Source: Candidatus Heimdallarchaeota archaeon
GTDB lineage: Archaea > Asgardarchaeota > Heimdallarchaeia > Heimdallarchaeales > Heimdallarchaeaceae
DNA: 43,142 nt
Assembly: GCA_019057815.1 (NCBI GenBank)
Contig: JAHLWR010000029.1
Location: forward strand, 1-43,142
Direction of reading: 5' to 3'
Shown here: positions 17,371 to 24,792 of the stretch, piece by piece
Layout of the letters: every line of letters begins with the position of its first letter
Position numbering within the stretch: the first letter of the stretch is position 1
Position numbers and translations under genes: made by a program
The notes under the pieces: generated by a model
Seen by the model: the letters and a program-made list of their open reading frames with translations, nothing else
Databases searched by the model: none
What the model was told of the DNA's origin: nothing

Positions 17371-17400
17371 TACTATAGATACTACTATAGTAGGTATAGT
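17371..17400. promoter_or_regulatory. Iterated palindromic operator of the ribbon-helix-helix gene
   Basis: TACTATAG occurs at 17371-17378 and 17383-17390 with a 12-bp period, and a third partial unit (GGTATAG) follows. The middle forms the perfect 12-bp palindrome CTACTATAGTAG (17382-17393). It ends just before the start of the ribbon-helix-helix gene (ATG at 17408). Ribbon-helix-helix antitoxins typically bind short repeated palindromes on one face of the helix to repress their own promoter, so autoregulation is the likely role. Confidence 0.55.
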
Positions 17401-17407
17401 GAACACG

Positions 17408-17650
17408 ATGACAACCACGATACAAATTAAAGAAGAAACAAAAAAAGCACTTTTATTAGAGAAAAATCGTTTAGAAAGAAAATTAGGCCATCTATTAACT
17501 TATGATGATGTGATAGAGTATCTATTGTCTCAAAGTTCTACTCCTACTCCTAGGAAAACAATACAAGAGCTGCAAGGAACACTTGAAAAAGAAGCTTTAA
17601 GCATTTACAAGCAATTAAGAGAGGAATATAGAAAAAATGACAGAATTTGA
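17408..17650 (+). CDS. Ribbon-helix-helix antitoxin-like protein (VapB/RelB-type), no toxin
   Basis: An 80-aa protein with the archaeal VapB-like pattern: an N-terminal strand TTTIQIKEETKKALL, then two helices with LTYDDVIEYLL, then a charged helical tail suited to wrapping a toxin. The start could be GTG 17399 or ATG 17408; the ATG is preferred. Its stop overlaps an ATG (17637) in the usual antitoxin-toxin arrangement, but that ORF is only 23 codons and is a second copy of the phosphatase 3' end, not a PIN or RelE toxin. It is therefore an orphan antitoxin, with the toxin lost or never present. It is bracketed by 40-bp direct repeats and carries its own operator, so the unit from 17346 to 17640 looks like a self-contained cassette. 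Confidence 0.75.
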   Translation: MTTTIQIKEETKKALLLEKNRLERKLGHLLTYDDVIEYLLSQSSTPTPRKTIQELQGTLEKEALSIYKQLREEYRKNDRI

Positions 17651-17708
17651 GATTCAATCTATTAACGATTGTAATCATTTAGAAGAAAACATTAAAAGCA
17701 AAACATGA
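17637..17708 (+). pseudogene. Second copy of the phosphatase 3' end (possible displaced C-terminus)
   Basis: Reads M-TEFEIQSINDCNHLEENIKSKT and stop, with an ATG overlapping the end of the ribbon-helix-helix gene. The first part matches the phosphatase C-terminus (EFEIQVINDCNHL). It may be the original 3' end of the phosphatase gene, cut off when the cassette inserted and replaced by the copy upstream. Confidence 0.6.
17641..17680 (+). repeat. 40-bp direct repeat, right copy
   Basis: Matches 17306-17345 at 36 of 40 bases. The spacing between copies is 335 bp and contains only the ribbon-helix-helix gene with its operator. Confidence 0.85.
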
Positions 17709-17794
17709 GTTTCCAATTTCAACTTATTTTGTGCTTTATTAAACTTAGATATGCAATTCTTTTGCAAATATTAAAATAACCGTATTATCAATTT

Positions 17795-19480
17795 ATGATT
17801 ATTATGGTTTACAAGATAATTTTTAGAGGATGCCGAAATATTAGAAGAAAAATCAAATCTAAAAAACTACGTTGGATATATCTAGATTTAGATACATCTC
17901 TAAATGAACGTCCTGAACCCCCCAAGAACTTCATTACTAAAAGACTTTTTCCTGCAAAGTTACTTGACCTTGCTTTTCTTGATGATTACTTCAATCGCTT
18001 ATCAAAAGTTAAGTCTCTAGAAGGAGTAGTTCTTCATTTACGCACTGTTCCTGATGGAAATGCTAGATTACAATCTCTCAGAGATCTTATCCTAAGATTT
18101 AGAGAAAAAGGAAAAAAAGTAGTCATTTACGCAACTTCTTACAATACCCTAAGCTATTATGTAGCAACAGCTGCAGACACGATTTTCCTTCAATATTGTG
18201 GTGAAATCTCAATTATAGGTTTTCAATTATCCAGATTACTCATGAGAGATGTTTTGAAGAAGTATGGTTATTATGTAGACGGGATCCCAATTTCTCCCTA
18301 TAAATCTGCTATGGACATGTTTACTAGAACTGATATCTCTGAAGAAGATAGAGAACAATATCAGCGAATAATCGATTCTTCATTCGAATCTTCCGTTTCT
18401 GATATGAGTCTTTCACTCAACAAATCTCAAGAAGAAATCATTGATATTATTAACAATGGTCCATATTCATCTGAAAGAGCACTTGAAAAGGGTCTAATTG
18501 CAGAACTGACAAATGAAGAAAAATTGACTGATATAATCACTAGAAAGTATTCAAGATACAGCAAAATTAAACTTGTAAATTTGAAAGAATCACTTAAAGT
18601 GCTCACAATTCCTAGACCTCCCTCATCACGAAAACAAATAGCAATAATTAGCGTAGAAGGTTCAATAGTTGATGGTAAAAGTAAGAAACCTCCTGTAAAG
18701 CTACCTATCCCTATTTTTGGTGACGCTCAAGCAGGAGATCAAACTGTTGTTGAACAAATAAGGAAGGTTACCAGAGATAAAAAAGTTAAAGCTGTTGTTT
18801 TACATGTTAATTCAGGAGGAGGATCACCATTTTCATCAGAAGCTATGCGTTCTGCTTCGATCGAACTAGTAAAAAATAAACCCTTAGTTGTTTACTTCAG
18901 CGATGTAGCTGCTTCTGGAGGATACTTCATTGCTACTGGAGCTAACTGGGTTGTTGCTCAACCCATGACTTTAACTGGATCTATAGGTGTTCTGGGTGGA
19001 AAAATGGTAACTCAAGAAGCATTAAAAAAACAAGGAATTAATAGAGTATTTCTTAGAAAAGGAGAAAGAGCAGGAATGTTCAGCTCAGAAAATGTTTTTA
19101 CAGAAGAAGAGCGAAAAATTGTTTTTGGGCAAATTACCAGCATCTATAATTTATTTCTAGACCATGTTGCTGAATTTAGAAAGATGGAAATAAATGATTT
19201 AAAACAACATTGTGGAGGAAGAGTTTGGACAGGAAAAGATGCTAAAGAGCTAGGGTTAGTAGACGAACTAGGAAGTATTAAGAAAGCGGTAGAAAAAGCA
19301 GCTGAATTGGCTAATCTAAAGCCAGAAAAATGTCGTATAGTAGACATTTACCAAGCTAAACCTGAAGTTCCTATATGGTATAAAGACGGAAAAATTGATC
19401 TAACCTTAGATAAGTGGCTTAAACCATTTAAGAATACGAATGTTTGGATGATTTTACCTGAGGTAATAAAAATAGAATAA
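17795..19480 (+). CDS. sppA: SppA-type S49 serine peptidase (tandem-domain form)
   Basis: Signal-peptide peptidase A family, which degrades cleaved signal peptides or other membrane-associated peptides. At 561 aa it has two S49 domains, like the large E. coli enzyme. The catalytic Lys is in the N-terminal domain (PYKSAMDMF, Lys170) and the nucleophile Ser in the C-terminal domain (DVAASGGYFIA, Ser374), exactly the split Ser-Lys dyad expected. The flanking VVLHVNSGGGSP (335-345) and TLTGSIGVLGG are conserved. Unlike E. coli SppA there is no clear N-terminal membrane helix; residues 1-30 are short hydrophobic and strongly basic. It may be peripheral or cytosolic. ATG at 17804 is an alternative start. 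Confidence 0.93.
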   Translation: MIIMVYKIIFRGCRNIRRKIKSKKLRWIYLDLDTSLNERPEPPKNFITKRLFPAKLLDLAFLDDYFNRLSKVKSLEGVVLHLRTVPDGNARLQSLRDLILRFREKGKKVVIYATSYNTLSYYVATAADTIFLQYCGEISIIGFQLSRLLMRDVLKKYGYYVDGIPISPYKSAMDMFTRTDISEEDREQYQRIIDSSFESSVSDMSLSLNKSQEEIIDIINNGPYSSERALEKGLIAELTNEEKLTDIITRKYSRYSKIKLVNLKESLKVLTIPRPPSSRKQIAIISVEGSIVDGKSKKPPVKLPIPIFGDAQAGDQTVVEQIRKVTRDKKVKAVVLHVNSGGGSPFSSEAMRSASIELVKNKPLVVYFSDVAASGGYFIATGANWVVAQPMTLTGSIGVLGGKMVTQEALKKQGINRVFLRKGERAGMFSSENVFTEEERKIVFGQITSIYNLFLDHVAEFRKMEINDLKQHCGGRVWTGKDAKELGLVDELGSIKKAVEKAAELANLKPEKCRIVDIYQAKPEVPIWYKDGKIDLTLDKWLKPFKNTNVWMILPEVIKIE

Positions 19481-19557
19481 GCATCTCTATTCTTTTCTTA
19501 AATACGAAAAAGAGATTTCAACGTTCAATTACTGCGGATTTTTTGTTTTAATCTCAT

Positions 19558-21678
19558 TCATAACATTTTTTTATCCAATTGTACTTTCGCATCTCTATCT
19601 TTTTCTTTCATTCGTTTGTCCATAGATGAAGGTTTGGAATCAATTTCTTGTTTTAGAGTTCTATTTTTTCTTCTGAAATGTTGTTTTTTCATATTTCGTT
19701 TTATTCGATTATAAACTACCCATGTAACAAAGGAGATTATCACACTTCCTACAATTATTTCCATAATTAACCAAGAATAGTTTATTTTTACTGGAAATAA
19801 CGTACTGTTGAGAGGGAATTTGTCATATACTTTTTCTCCATCGATTTTGTATCTCTCTCTACCATTCCAAACACTCCAATAATTCCCCTCCTCTGCTAAA
19901 GAATCAAACCATAAGTTATCAATTTCATTATCATAAGCTTGAGAACTTCCTCCAAGGTTATTGTTTATAAAACGATTGTGATGAATTGAATTATTATGAG
20001 AATATTCTAAACTAACTCCATAATAGCTATTATTTTCAAACAAATTGTATATTATGCTAATATTATAACTACGATAGGCTTCTATCCCATTTTTGCAATA
20101 AATAATTTCATTATTTGAAATATTGACTGAAACAGCACTACGAAGAAAAAAACCACTATCCTCATTATTACTGATTGAGTTACCAAAAATACTAACATTA
20201 TTGATATGTGATAAATACAATCCCGCTCTTTCGCAATTTGATATGTTATTATCAGATATCACTGAAAATGAACAAAGATACAAAGAAATACCAGTATCAC
20301 TGCTAATATTAACTAAATTATTAGCGATTTGAGTATGTTCAGTATTCATTAGAGAAATGCCACTGAAATAACTGATATCAATGGAATTTTGTAACATTTT
20401 ACTAGAATTACAGTCACAAACACGTAAACCATAATTGTTTTCCTCGAAAGAGTTACATATAATGGAACTTTCATCTGAATAATAAATATATAAACCATAA
20501 CTATTTCTCTCAAAAGAGTTGTTTGTAATTAAACATTCATCAGAGCTGCCAACGAATAGACCATATCTGTTTTCCTCAAAAGAGTTGTTTGTAATAGAGC
20601 ATGTAGAAGATTCTATTACAGCTATTCCATAAATAGAGTTCTTAAAACAGTTGTTTTTCTCTACAATAGTCATAGGAGAATATAAAAGCTCTATTGCAGT
20701 ATCTCGAATGTAGCTACACGTGTTATTAATTACTGCACATTGAGAACAATTTACTACTGAAATTGCTTTCGATATCCCACTCATTTCTTGATTACTAATT
20801 GTTATATTGAAGCAGTTGACAAGTATTATTTCACCGCTTGCATCTGAGATATTTGTGTTATTAAGATCAATTTCAAATCTAAATGGTTTATTATTCACAG
20901 TGTTATTTGAAATGAACAAAGATCTATAATCGTCTAGAGAATCTAGAGTTATATCAATCCCACAGGAGCTACATGCGTTATTTTCTAGTGTAATATTTGT
21001 AGCTTTATTGGCTATCCTAATTCCTTCTCGGTAATCTCCTACACAGCTGTTATTGGCAATAATACCATCAGATGTTTCAGAAAAATATAATCCTGTTAAA
21101 TCATTACTCGTGCAAGTATTATTTATGACACTAAATGAAACAGAATTGCTAATAGATACGCCTATGTCATTTCCTTTAAAAGTATTATTTGAAATTGTTA
21201 CCTGATCTGAGTTTTTAATTATTATTCCATAAGAAGTCCAAATCGGATTGTTATTGTAATTGCAGAAATTATCTCTGATTATTGCTGTTCCTTCAGCTAT
21301 ATCACGAATATGAATTCCATATATTGATGCGTCAACATATACATTCTGAATAACAAAAAAAGAAGTTGTATCTGTTATAAAGATACCATAATCGTTTGAA
21401 GTTTCAATATTTAAATATTCAATCTTATAGGGATTTTCTTTTGTACCATTTCCCTCAAAACCCAGAGTAATGAAATCGAGATTAGAATTAATTCTTATGG
21501 ATTCCAAAGGTTCTTCAGCAAATGTATTACGTTGTTGATTATTTGAATTACTAATTATGACTGGTATTGTAGTAATAGAGCTTAGAAACAAGAGAATAAC
21601 GATAATGCATCCAAGTTGGAAGCTTATAATTCCGTTACAACTCTTTCTCCTAATAAACACTTTCTTGTTTGTAAGCAT
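19558..21678 (-). CDS. Large NosD-like parallel beta-helix surface protein (copy 3)
   Basis: About 706 aa and the largest of the three beta-helix paralogues. It has a signal sequence (IISFQLGCIIVILLFLSS), the entry motif GFEGNGTKENPYKIEYLNI, and around 20 coils of about 22-24 residues with repeated NNSFEENxYGLxV and INNTCS units. The shared end cap is EEGNYWSVWNGRERYKIDG. A membrane helix (IIVGSVIISFVTWVVY) is followed by an unusually long charged cytoplasmic tail of about 55 residues, unlike the short tails of copies 1 and 2. The TTG at 21687 is in frame, but the ATG at 21678 lies 28 nt from a TATA element (TTTTATA near 21706) and is preferred. The ligand or substrate is unknown. Confidence 0.86.
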   Translation of the reverse strand: MLTNKKVFIRRKSCNGIISFQLGCIIVILLFLSSITTIPVIISNSNNQQRNTFAEEPLESIRINSNLDFITLGFEGNGTKENPYKIEYLNIETSNDYGIFITDTTSFFVIQNVYVDASIYGIHIRDIAEGTAIIRDNFCNYNNNPIWTSYGIIIKNSDQVTISNNTFKGNDIGVSISNSVSFSVINNTCTSNDLTGLYFSETSDGIIANNSCVGDYREGIRIANKATNITLENNACSSCGIDITLDSLDDYRSLFISNNTVNNKPFRFEIDLNNTNISDASGEIILVNCFNITISNQEMSGISKAISVVNCSQCAVINNTCSYIRDTAIELLYSPMTIVEKNNCFKNSIYGIAVIESSTCSITNNSFEENRYGLFVGSSDECLITNNSFERNSYGLYIYYSDESSIICNSFEENNYGLRVCDCNSSKMLQNSIDISYFSGISLMNTEHTQIANNLVNISSDTGISLYLCSFSVISDNNISNCERAGLYLSHINNVSIFGNSISNNEDSGFFLRSAVSVNISNNEIIYCKNGIEAYRSYNISIIYNLFENNSYYGVSLEYSHNNSIHHNRFINNNLGGSSQAYDNEIDNLWFDSLAEEGNYWSVWNGRERYKIDGEKVYDKFPLNSTLFPVKINYSWLIMEIIVGSVIISFVTWVVYNRIKRNMKKQHFRRKNRTLKQEIDSKPSSMDKRMKEKDRDAKVQLDKKML

Positions 21679-21702
21679 CCTACTCAATTATTGTCTTTAA
21701 AG

Positions 21703-21709
21703 TATAAAA
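21703..21709 (-). promoter_or_regulatory. TATA box of the large beta-helix gene
   Basis: Reads TTTTATA on the minus strand, about 28 nt before the ATG at 21678. This spacing fits a leaderless archaeal transcript and decides the start codon. Confidence 0.5.
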
Positions 21710-21777
21710 AAATTGCTTTCACTTTTTCTTTTAAAATATTTTGAGAAATATTTATTAATACAAAGATTGTTAGCTCT

Positions 21778-21785
21778 AGGTGATT
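21778..21785 (+). promoter_or_regulatory. Strong Shine-Dalgarno site
   Basis: AGGTGATT, a full match to the archaeal anti-Shine-Dalgarno, 5 nt before ATG 21791. It shows that the gene starts there and not at an upstream in-frame codon (21713). Confidence 0.75.
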
Positions 21786-21790
21786 ATCTT

Positions 21791-22285
21791 ATGGATAGGA
21801 CAAAAGTTGCTTTTTTAATTCCAGGATTAAAAATCACTGAAAATGAAATCATTTTTGATGTAAAAGAACATACACGTAGAATAAGACGAAATTCAAAAAT
21901 CCAGATAGTAGTTGGGATTTTCTTCTTATGGCTTCTGGGAATGGGTATATTAATAGTCATTCTTGCTTTACGCAATTTAAAATTAGAACCTATTGCTCAT
22001 CTGAAAAGAACTAGAAAATATCTATTAGCTATATCAAAACAGACTGGTAAACCTATAGTTTATGTCAATTTACCTCCAGAACTACAAAATTATGGTAAAC
22101 AAGGTGAAGATCCACAATTACAGAAAGGTTATGATAAGCAAGTCGAAGATCCACAATTACAGAAAGGTTATGATAAGCAAGTCGAAGATCCACAATTACA
22201 GAAAAGTAAAAAATTTTGTCCTCAATGTGGAAAACAAATCAAGCAAAAAGGAGATTTCTGTACGGGATGTGGAATTAAAATCTAG
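21791..22285 (+). CDS. Small membrane protein with a C-terminal zinc ribbon and a 13-residue triple repeat
   Basis: A 164-aa protein. Residues 1-38 are soluble, followed by a basic patch (HTRRIRRNSK) and one membrane helix (VVGIFFLWLLGMGILIVILAL). The cytoplasmic part carries three tandem 13-residue repeats of the type GYDKQVEDPQLQK, then a C-terminal zinc ribbon FCPQCGKQIKQKGDFCTGCGIKI with two CxxC knuckles, as in the zinc_ribbon_2 class common in archaeal membrane proteins. The start is fixed by the perfect AGGTGATT. I do not recognise the N-terminal region. The zinc ribbon probably mediates protein or nucleic acid contacts near the membrane; function is otherwise unknown. Confidence 0.8.
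   Translation: MDRTKVAFLIPGLKITENEIIFDVKEHTRRIRRNSKIQIVVGIFFLWLLGMGILIVILALRNLKLEPIAHLKRTRKYLLAISKQTGKPIVYVNLPPELQNYGKQGEDPQLQKGYDKQVEDPQLQKGYDKQVEDPQLQKSKKFCPQCGKQIKQKGDFCTGCGIKI
22088..22204 (+). repeat. Three tandem 39-bp in-frame repeats
   Basis: Three units of exactly 39 bp (13 codons) within the zinc-ribbon gene. Units 2 and 3 are identical over essentially their whole length; unit 1 differs at a few bases (NYGKQG instead of GYDKQV). The near identity points to recent slippage or unequal recombination, so copy number may vary between strains. Confidence 0.9.
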
Positions 22286-22341
22286 TTTCTATCTGTTATT
22301 AATTTTTTATTGTTTTTGACAAGTCTTTGTGATTAAAAGTT

Positions 22342-24681
22342 TCATTTATTTTTCAAATAAACTCCTTTGATTAATCTTAGTCTTCGTTTGTAAATAAAAC
22401 CTATAACAACCAGAATAGTAGGGAACATATACCATGGAGAAGTTGAACTATAAGTGTAAGGTTCGTAATAATATAGTGTATATTCTTCAGTTATATCCCA
22501 GTTTCCAGTAATATCTTTAGCATATATTTTTATTAAAACGTAATTTTCTGCAGTTCCGGGAATAGTTGCAGCATAATCTCCATCTGAATCAAGAGACATT
22601 GTAACATTAGTATACGGACCACCATCAATGGCATATGAAAGTACAACTGTTTCTATACTGTTTAATCCTTCAACTGTACAAGTTATCGTAACTTCCTCAC
22701 CAATATCAGGGTAGTAAGGGTCAGAATCAAAATCTGTTATAAATGGCCCCTCTAAAGCTTCAATTGTTAAACTGTAAGCAACACCAATATCACCACTGTA
22801 GAGATAAACTAGTATATAATAAGAACCTGTATATGGTGCAAAAAAGCTAATTTCCTCATCACTTAAATACTCTTCACTATGGTCAAGTACACTTCCAGTA
22901 TCATCATAAATAGCAAAATCTAGGTCAAAATTATTGTAATCAAATGCTAAATATACATCCAAAAATTGTCCTTCTATTAATTCAATTTCGAAGAAATCAT
23001 CATCATAAAGATACAAATCATATTCATTGTTCACATCTAGGTAAGCTGCATCCAAAATATTATCATTATCTTCATAGATATCGTCAAAATACTCTATTTC
23101 TGATATTGTTAAAGAGAATGTTCCATAACCGTCGTAACTATAAATAAAGAAGAATACAGTAGTTTCAACAGAAATTGGTAATAGGGCAGTTTCAGTATCT
23201 CCACTAGATCCATAATAACAATCTACAGAAACATCACTAAGTAAATCAAGGTAGCTCTCTTCATTCCAAACTAGCATATCTAAATCAACTGTATAATCCA
23301 TTGTAAGCACAGCTTGATATGCATGATCAGGAGTATTAGCTGGAAGATCTGCTTGAACAAACATATAGCTATATGAAGATAAATAGTCTGTATAAACACC
23401 TGGTGAAGGGTAGTTTAACGATGCAATATATGATTCCAATTCAACACGCCAATCAGATATGAAATTTTCCCAATCTGTATCATCAACAAAGTCTAAACCA
23501 TAGTACAAATTATTATAAAAACTGATTATTTGATTTGAAGGATTGGTATAGAAATCAAAAGCATAGTTATAGGGTAGTAGAGGAAGGAATATCCACAGAC
23601 CATAAGGATCTGAAACTAGACTTGATTCAGAAGCAATAAGAGCGTTATCTAGCACCGTTTTAACATTATAAGCTGCAGTACCAAGTGAACCTCCTATTTG
23701 TGTTTGAAGTTCAGTTAGAAATTCATAAAATTCTATTACAAAATTCGGCATGTATGAGTCAGCAGTCATCAAAACATCATAAATAGCAGCCATATTTGAT
23801 GGAAGTGCTGCACTCAATTCACTTGATAATGAATTGATTTCTGGAACAATGCTTCCTATAATAGAGGTGTTGTATGCCGACATAGTAACATCAAGACCAT
23901 GATACATATACGAGTCTACATATTCAGTACAAATAGTCTGAGCTAATTCAACTACTGTCATTGATGGATTAGCAATCAGTTGGGAGATTATTTCATTATA
24001 TGGCCAACCATCACCAGGTTCTGAATAAAGACTCGATAGATAAACATCACAATAATCCTTCAACTCATAGACAATTTCTATTTGTCCCATAACACAAGCA
24101 TCAAATCCTATAAGGTCAAAATGAAAGCCATCTAGTGCTGTCTGTATTTCCTGAATTGTTAAGAAATCATAATCGCCGTCATCCCAGCAGGTTCCATCTA
24201 AACCTCTTCCATGATCCCAGAATATAAGAGCTGTTCGATTAGCTGGAAAAGCTGAAATACCCCAAGTCACAAAATTACGAAGATTTTGAGGATCCCCCAT
24301 ATTTAGTTCTCCAAGAGATGTATTAACAGGAGTGTTTATTGTTTCAATGTCAGAATCTGGTTGAATTACATAGTACCTTGTTTCTGACCAATCTTCTGGG
24401 TAATCAGGAACTTCGTAATTTTCATCACTTCTATCAACCATAACAACGATATTAATATCATCGTTTGTTCCTCCTCCAAGCTCCATCTCATTTATATCTT
24501 CAATTACACAAGGTTCCAAGTTGTTGTCTCCAGACATATAAATGAGAAATGTCCAATTTTTATTTATAGCGGAAATAGAAAGGTTATTGATTATCTCGCT
24601 AGTCTGAGCTTCAGATTGTATAAAAGGTGAAGCAAGTAATAGAAACATAAGCAATGAAAGAGTAGATGCAATGTTTTTCAT
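22342..24681 (-). CDS. Clostripain-family (C11) cysteine protease, surface anchored
   Basis: Predicted secreted peptidase of 779 aa. A signal peptide (LSLLMFLLLASPFIQSEAQ) is followed by the C11 catalytic domain: NWTFLIYMSGDNNLEP, the catalytic His in FWDHGRG (His157) and the nucleophile Cys in IGFDACVMG (Cys196). Clostripains cut after Arg or Lys. Residues about 520-640 form a very acidic, Tyr-rich strand domain like pre-peptidase C-terminal domains, then an Ig-like segment (about 645-745), a C-terminal membrane helix and a basic tail (KRRLRLIKGVYLKNK). TATAAATA on the minus strand at about 24704-24711 is 26 nt from the ATG, indicating a leaderless mRNA. It may process neighbouring surface proteins or outside substrates. 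Confidence 0.92.
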   Translation of the reverse strand: MKNIASTLSLLMFLLLASPFIQSEAQTSEIINNLSISAINKNWTFLIYMSGDNNLEPCVIEDINEMELGGGTNDDINIVVMVDRSDENYEVPDYPEDWSETRYYVIQPDSDIETINTPVNTSLGELNMGDPQNLRNFVTWGISAFPANRTALIFWDHGRGLDGTCWDDGDYDFLTIQEIQTALDGFHFDLIGFDACVMGQIEIVYELKDYCDVYLSSLYSEPGDGWPYNEIISQLIANPSMTVVELAQTICTEYVDSYMYHGLDVTMSAYNTSIIGSIVPEINSLSSELSAALPSNMAAIYDVLMTADSYMPNFVIEFYEFLTELQTQIGGSLGTAAYNVKTVLDNALIASESSLVSDPYGLWIFLPLLPYNYAFDFYTNPSNQIISFYNNLYYGLDFVDDTDWENFISDWRVELESYIASLNYPSPGVYTDYLSSYSYMFVQADLPANTPDHAYQAVLTMDYTVDLDMLVWNEESYLDLLSDVSVDCYYGSSGDTETALLPISVETTVFFFIYSYDGYGTFSLTISEIEYFDDIYEDNDNILDAAYLDVNNEYDLYLYDDDFFEIELIEGQFLDVYLAFDYNNFDLDFAIYDDTGSVLDHSEEYLSDEEISFFAPYTGSYYILVYLYSGDIGVAYSLTIEALEGPFITDFDSDPYYPDIGEEVTITCTVEGLNSIETVVLSYAIDGGPYTNVTMSLDSDGDYAATIPGTAENYVLIKIYAKDITGNWDITEEYTLYYYEPYTYSSTSPWYMFPTILVVIGFIYKRRLRLIKGVYLKNK

Positions 24682-24703
24682 ACAATAATAGAAGAATAGA
24701 GAA

Positions 24704-24711
24704 TATTTATA
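24704..24711 (-). promoter_or_regulatory. TATA box of the clostripain-like gene
   Basis: TATAAATA on the minus strand, 26 nt before the ATG at 24681; leaderless spacing. Confidence 0.6.
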
Positions 24712-24792
24712 GTTTTGCTAAAGTTTTGTAAAATTCTTCTTTTAGAAGGGGTTTATCTCTAGTATATATGGTAATTACTTCTGTCGAAAGTT

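Noticed and set aside
22088-22204. Possible CRISPR-like array
   Set aside because: The units are contiguous with no spacers and lie in frame in a coding gene.
22062-22319. 85-codon frame with repeated KSKIHNYRKVMI units
   Set aside because: A shifted frame of the 39-bp repeats in the zinc-ribbon gene; that gene has the strong ribosome site and real domains.
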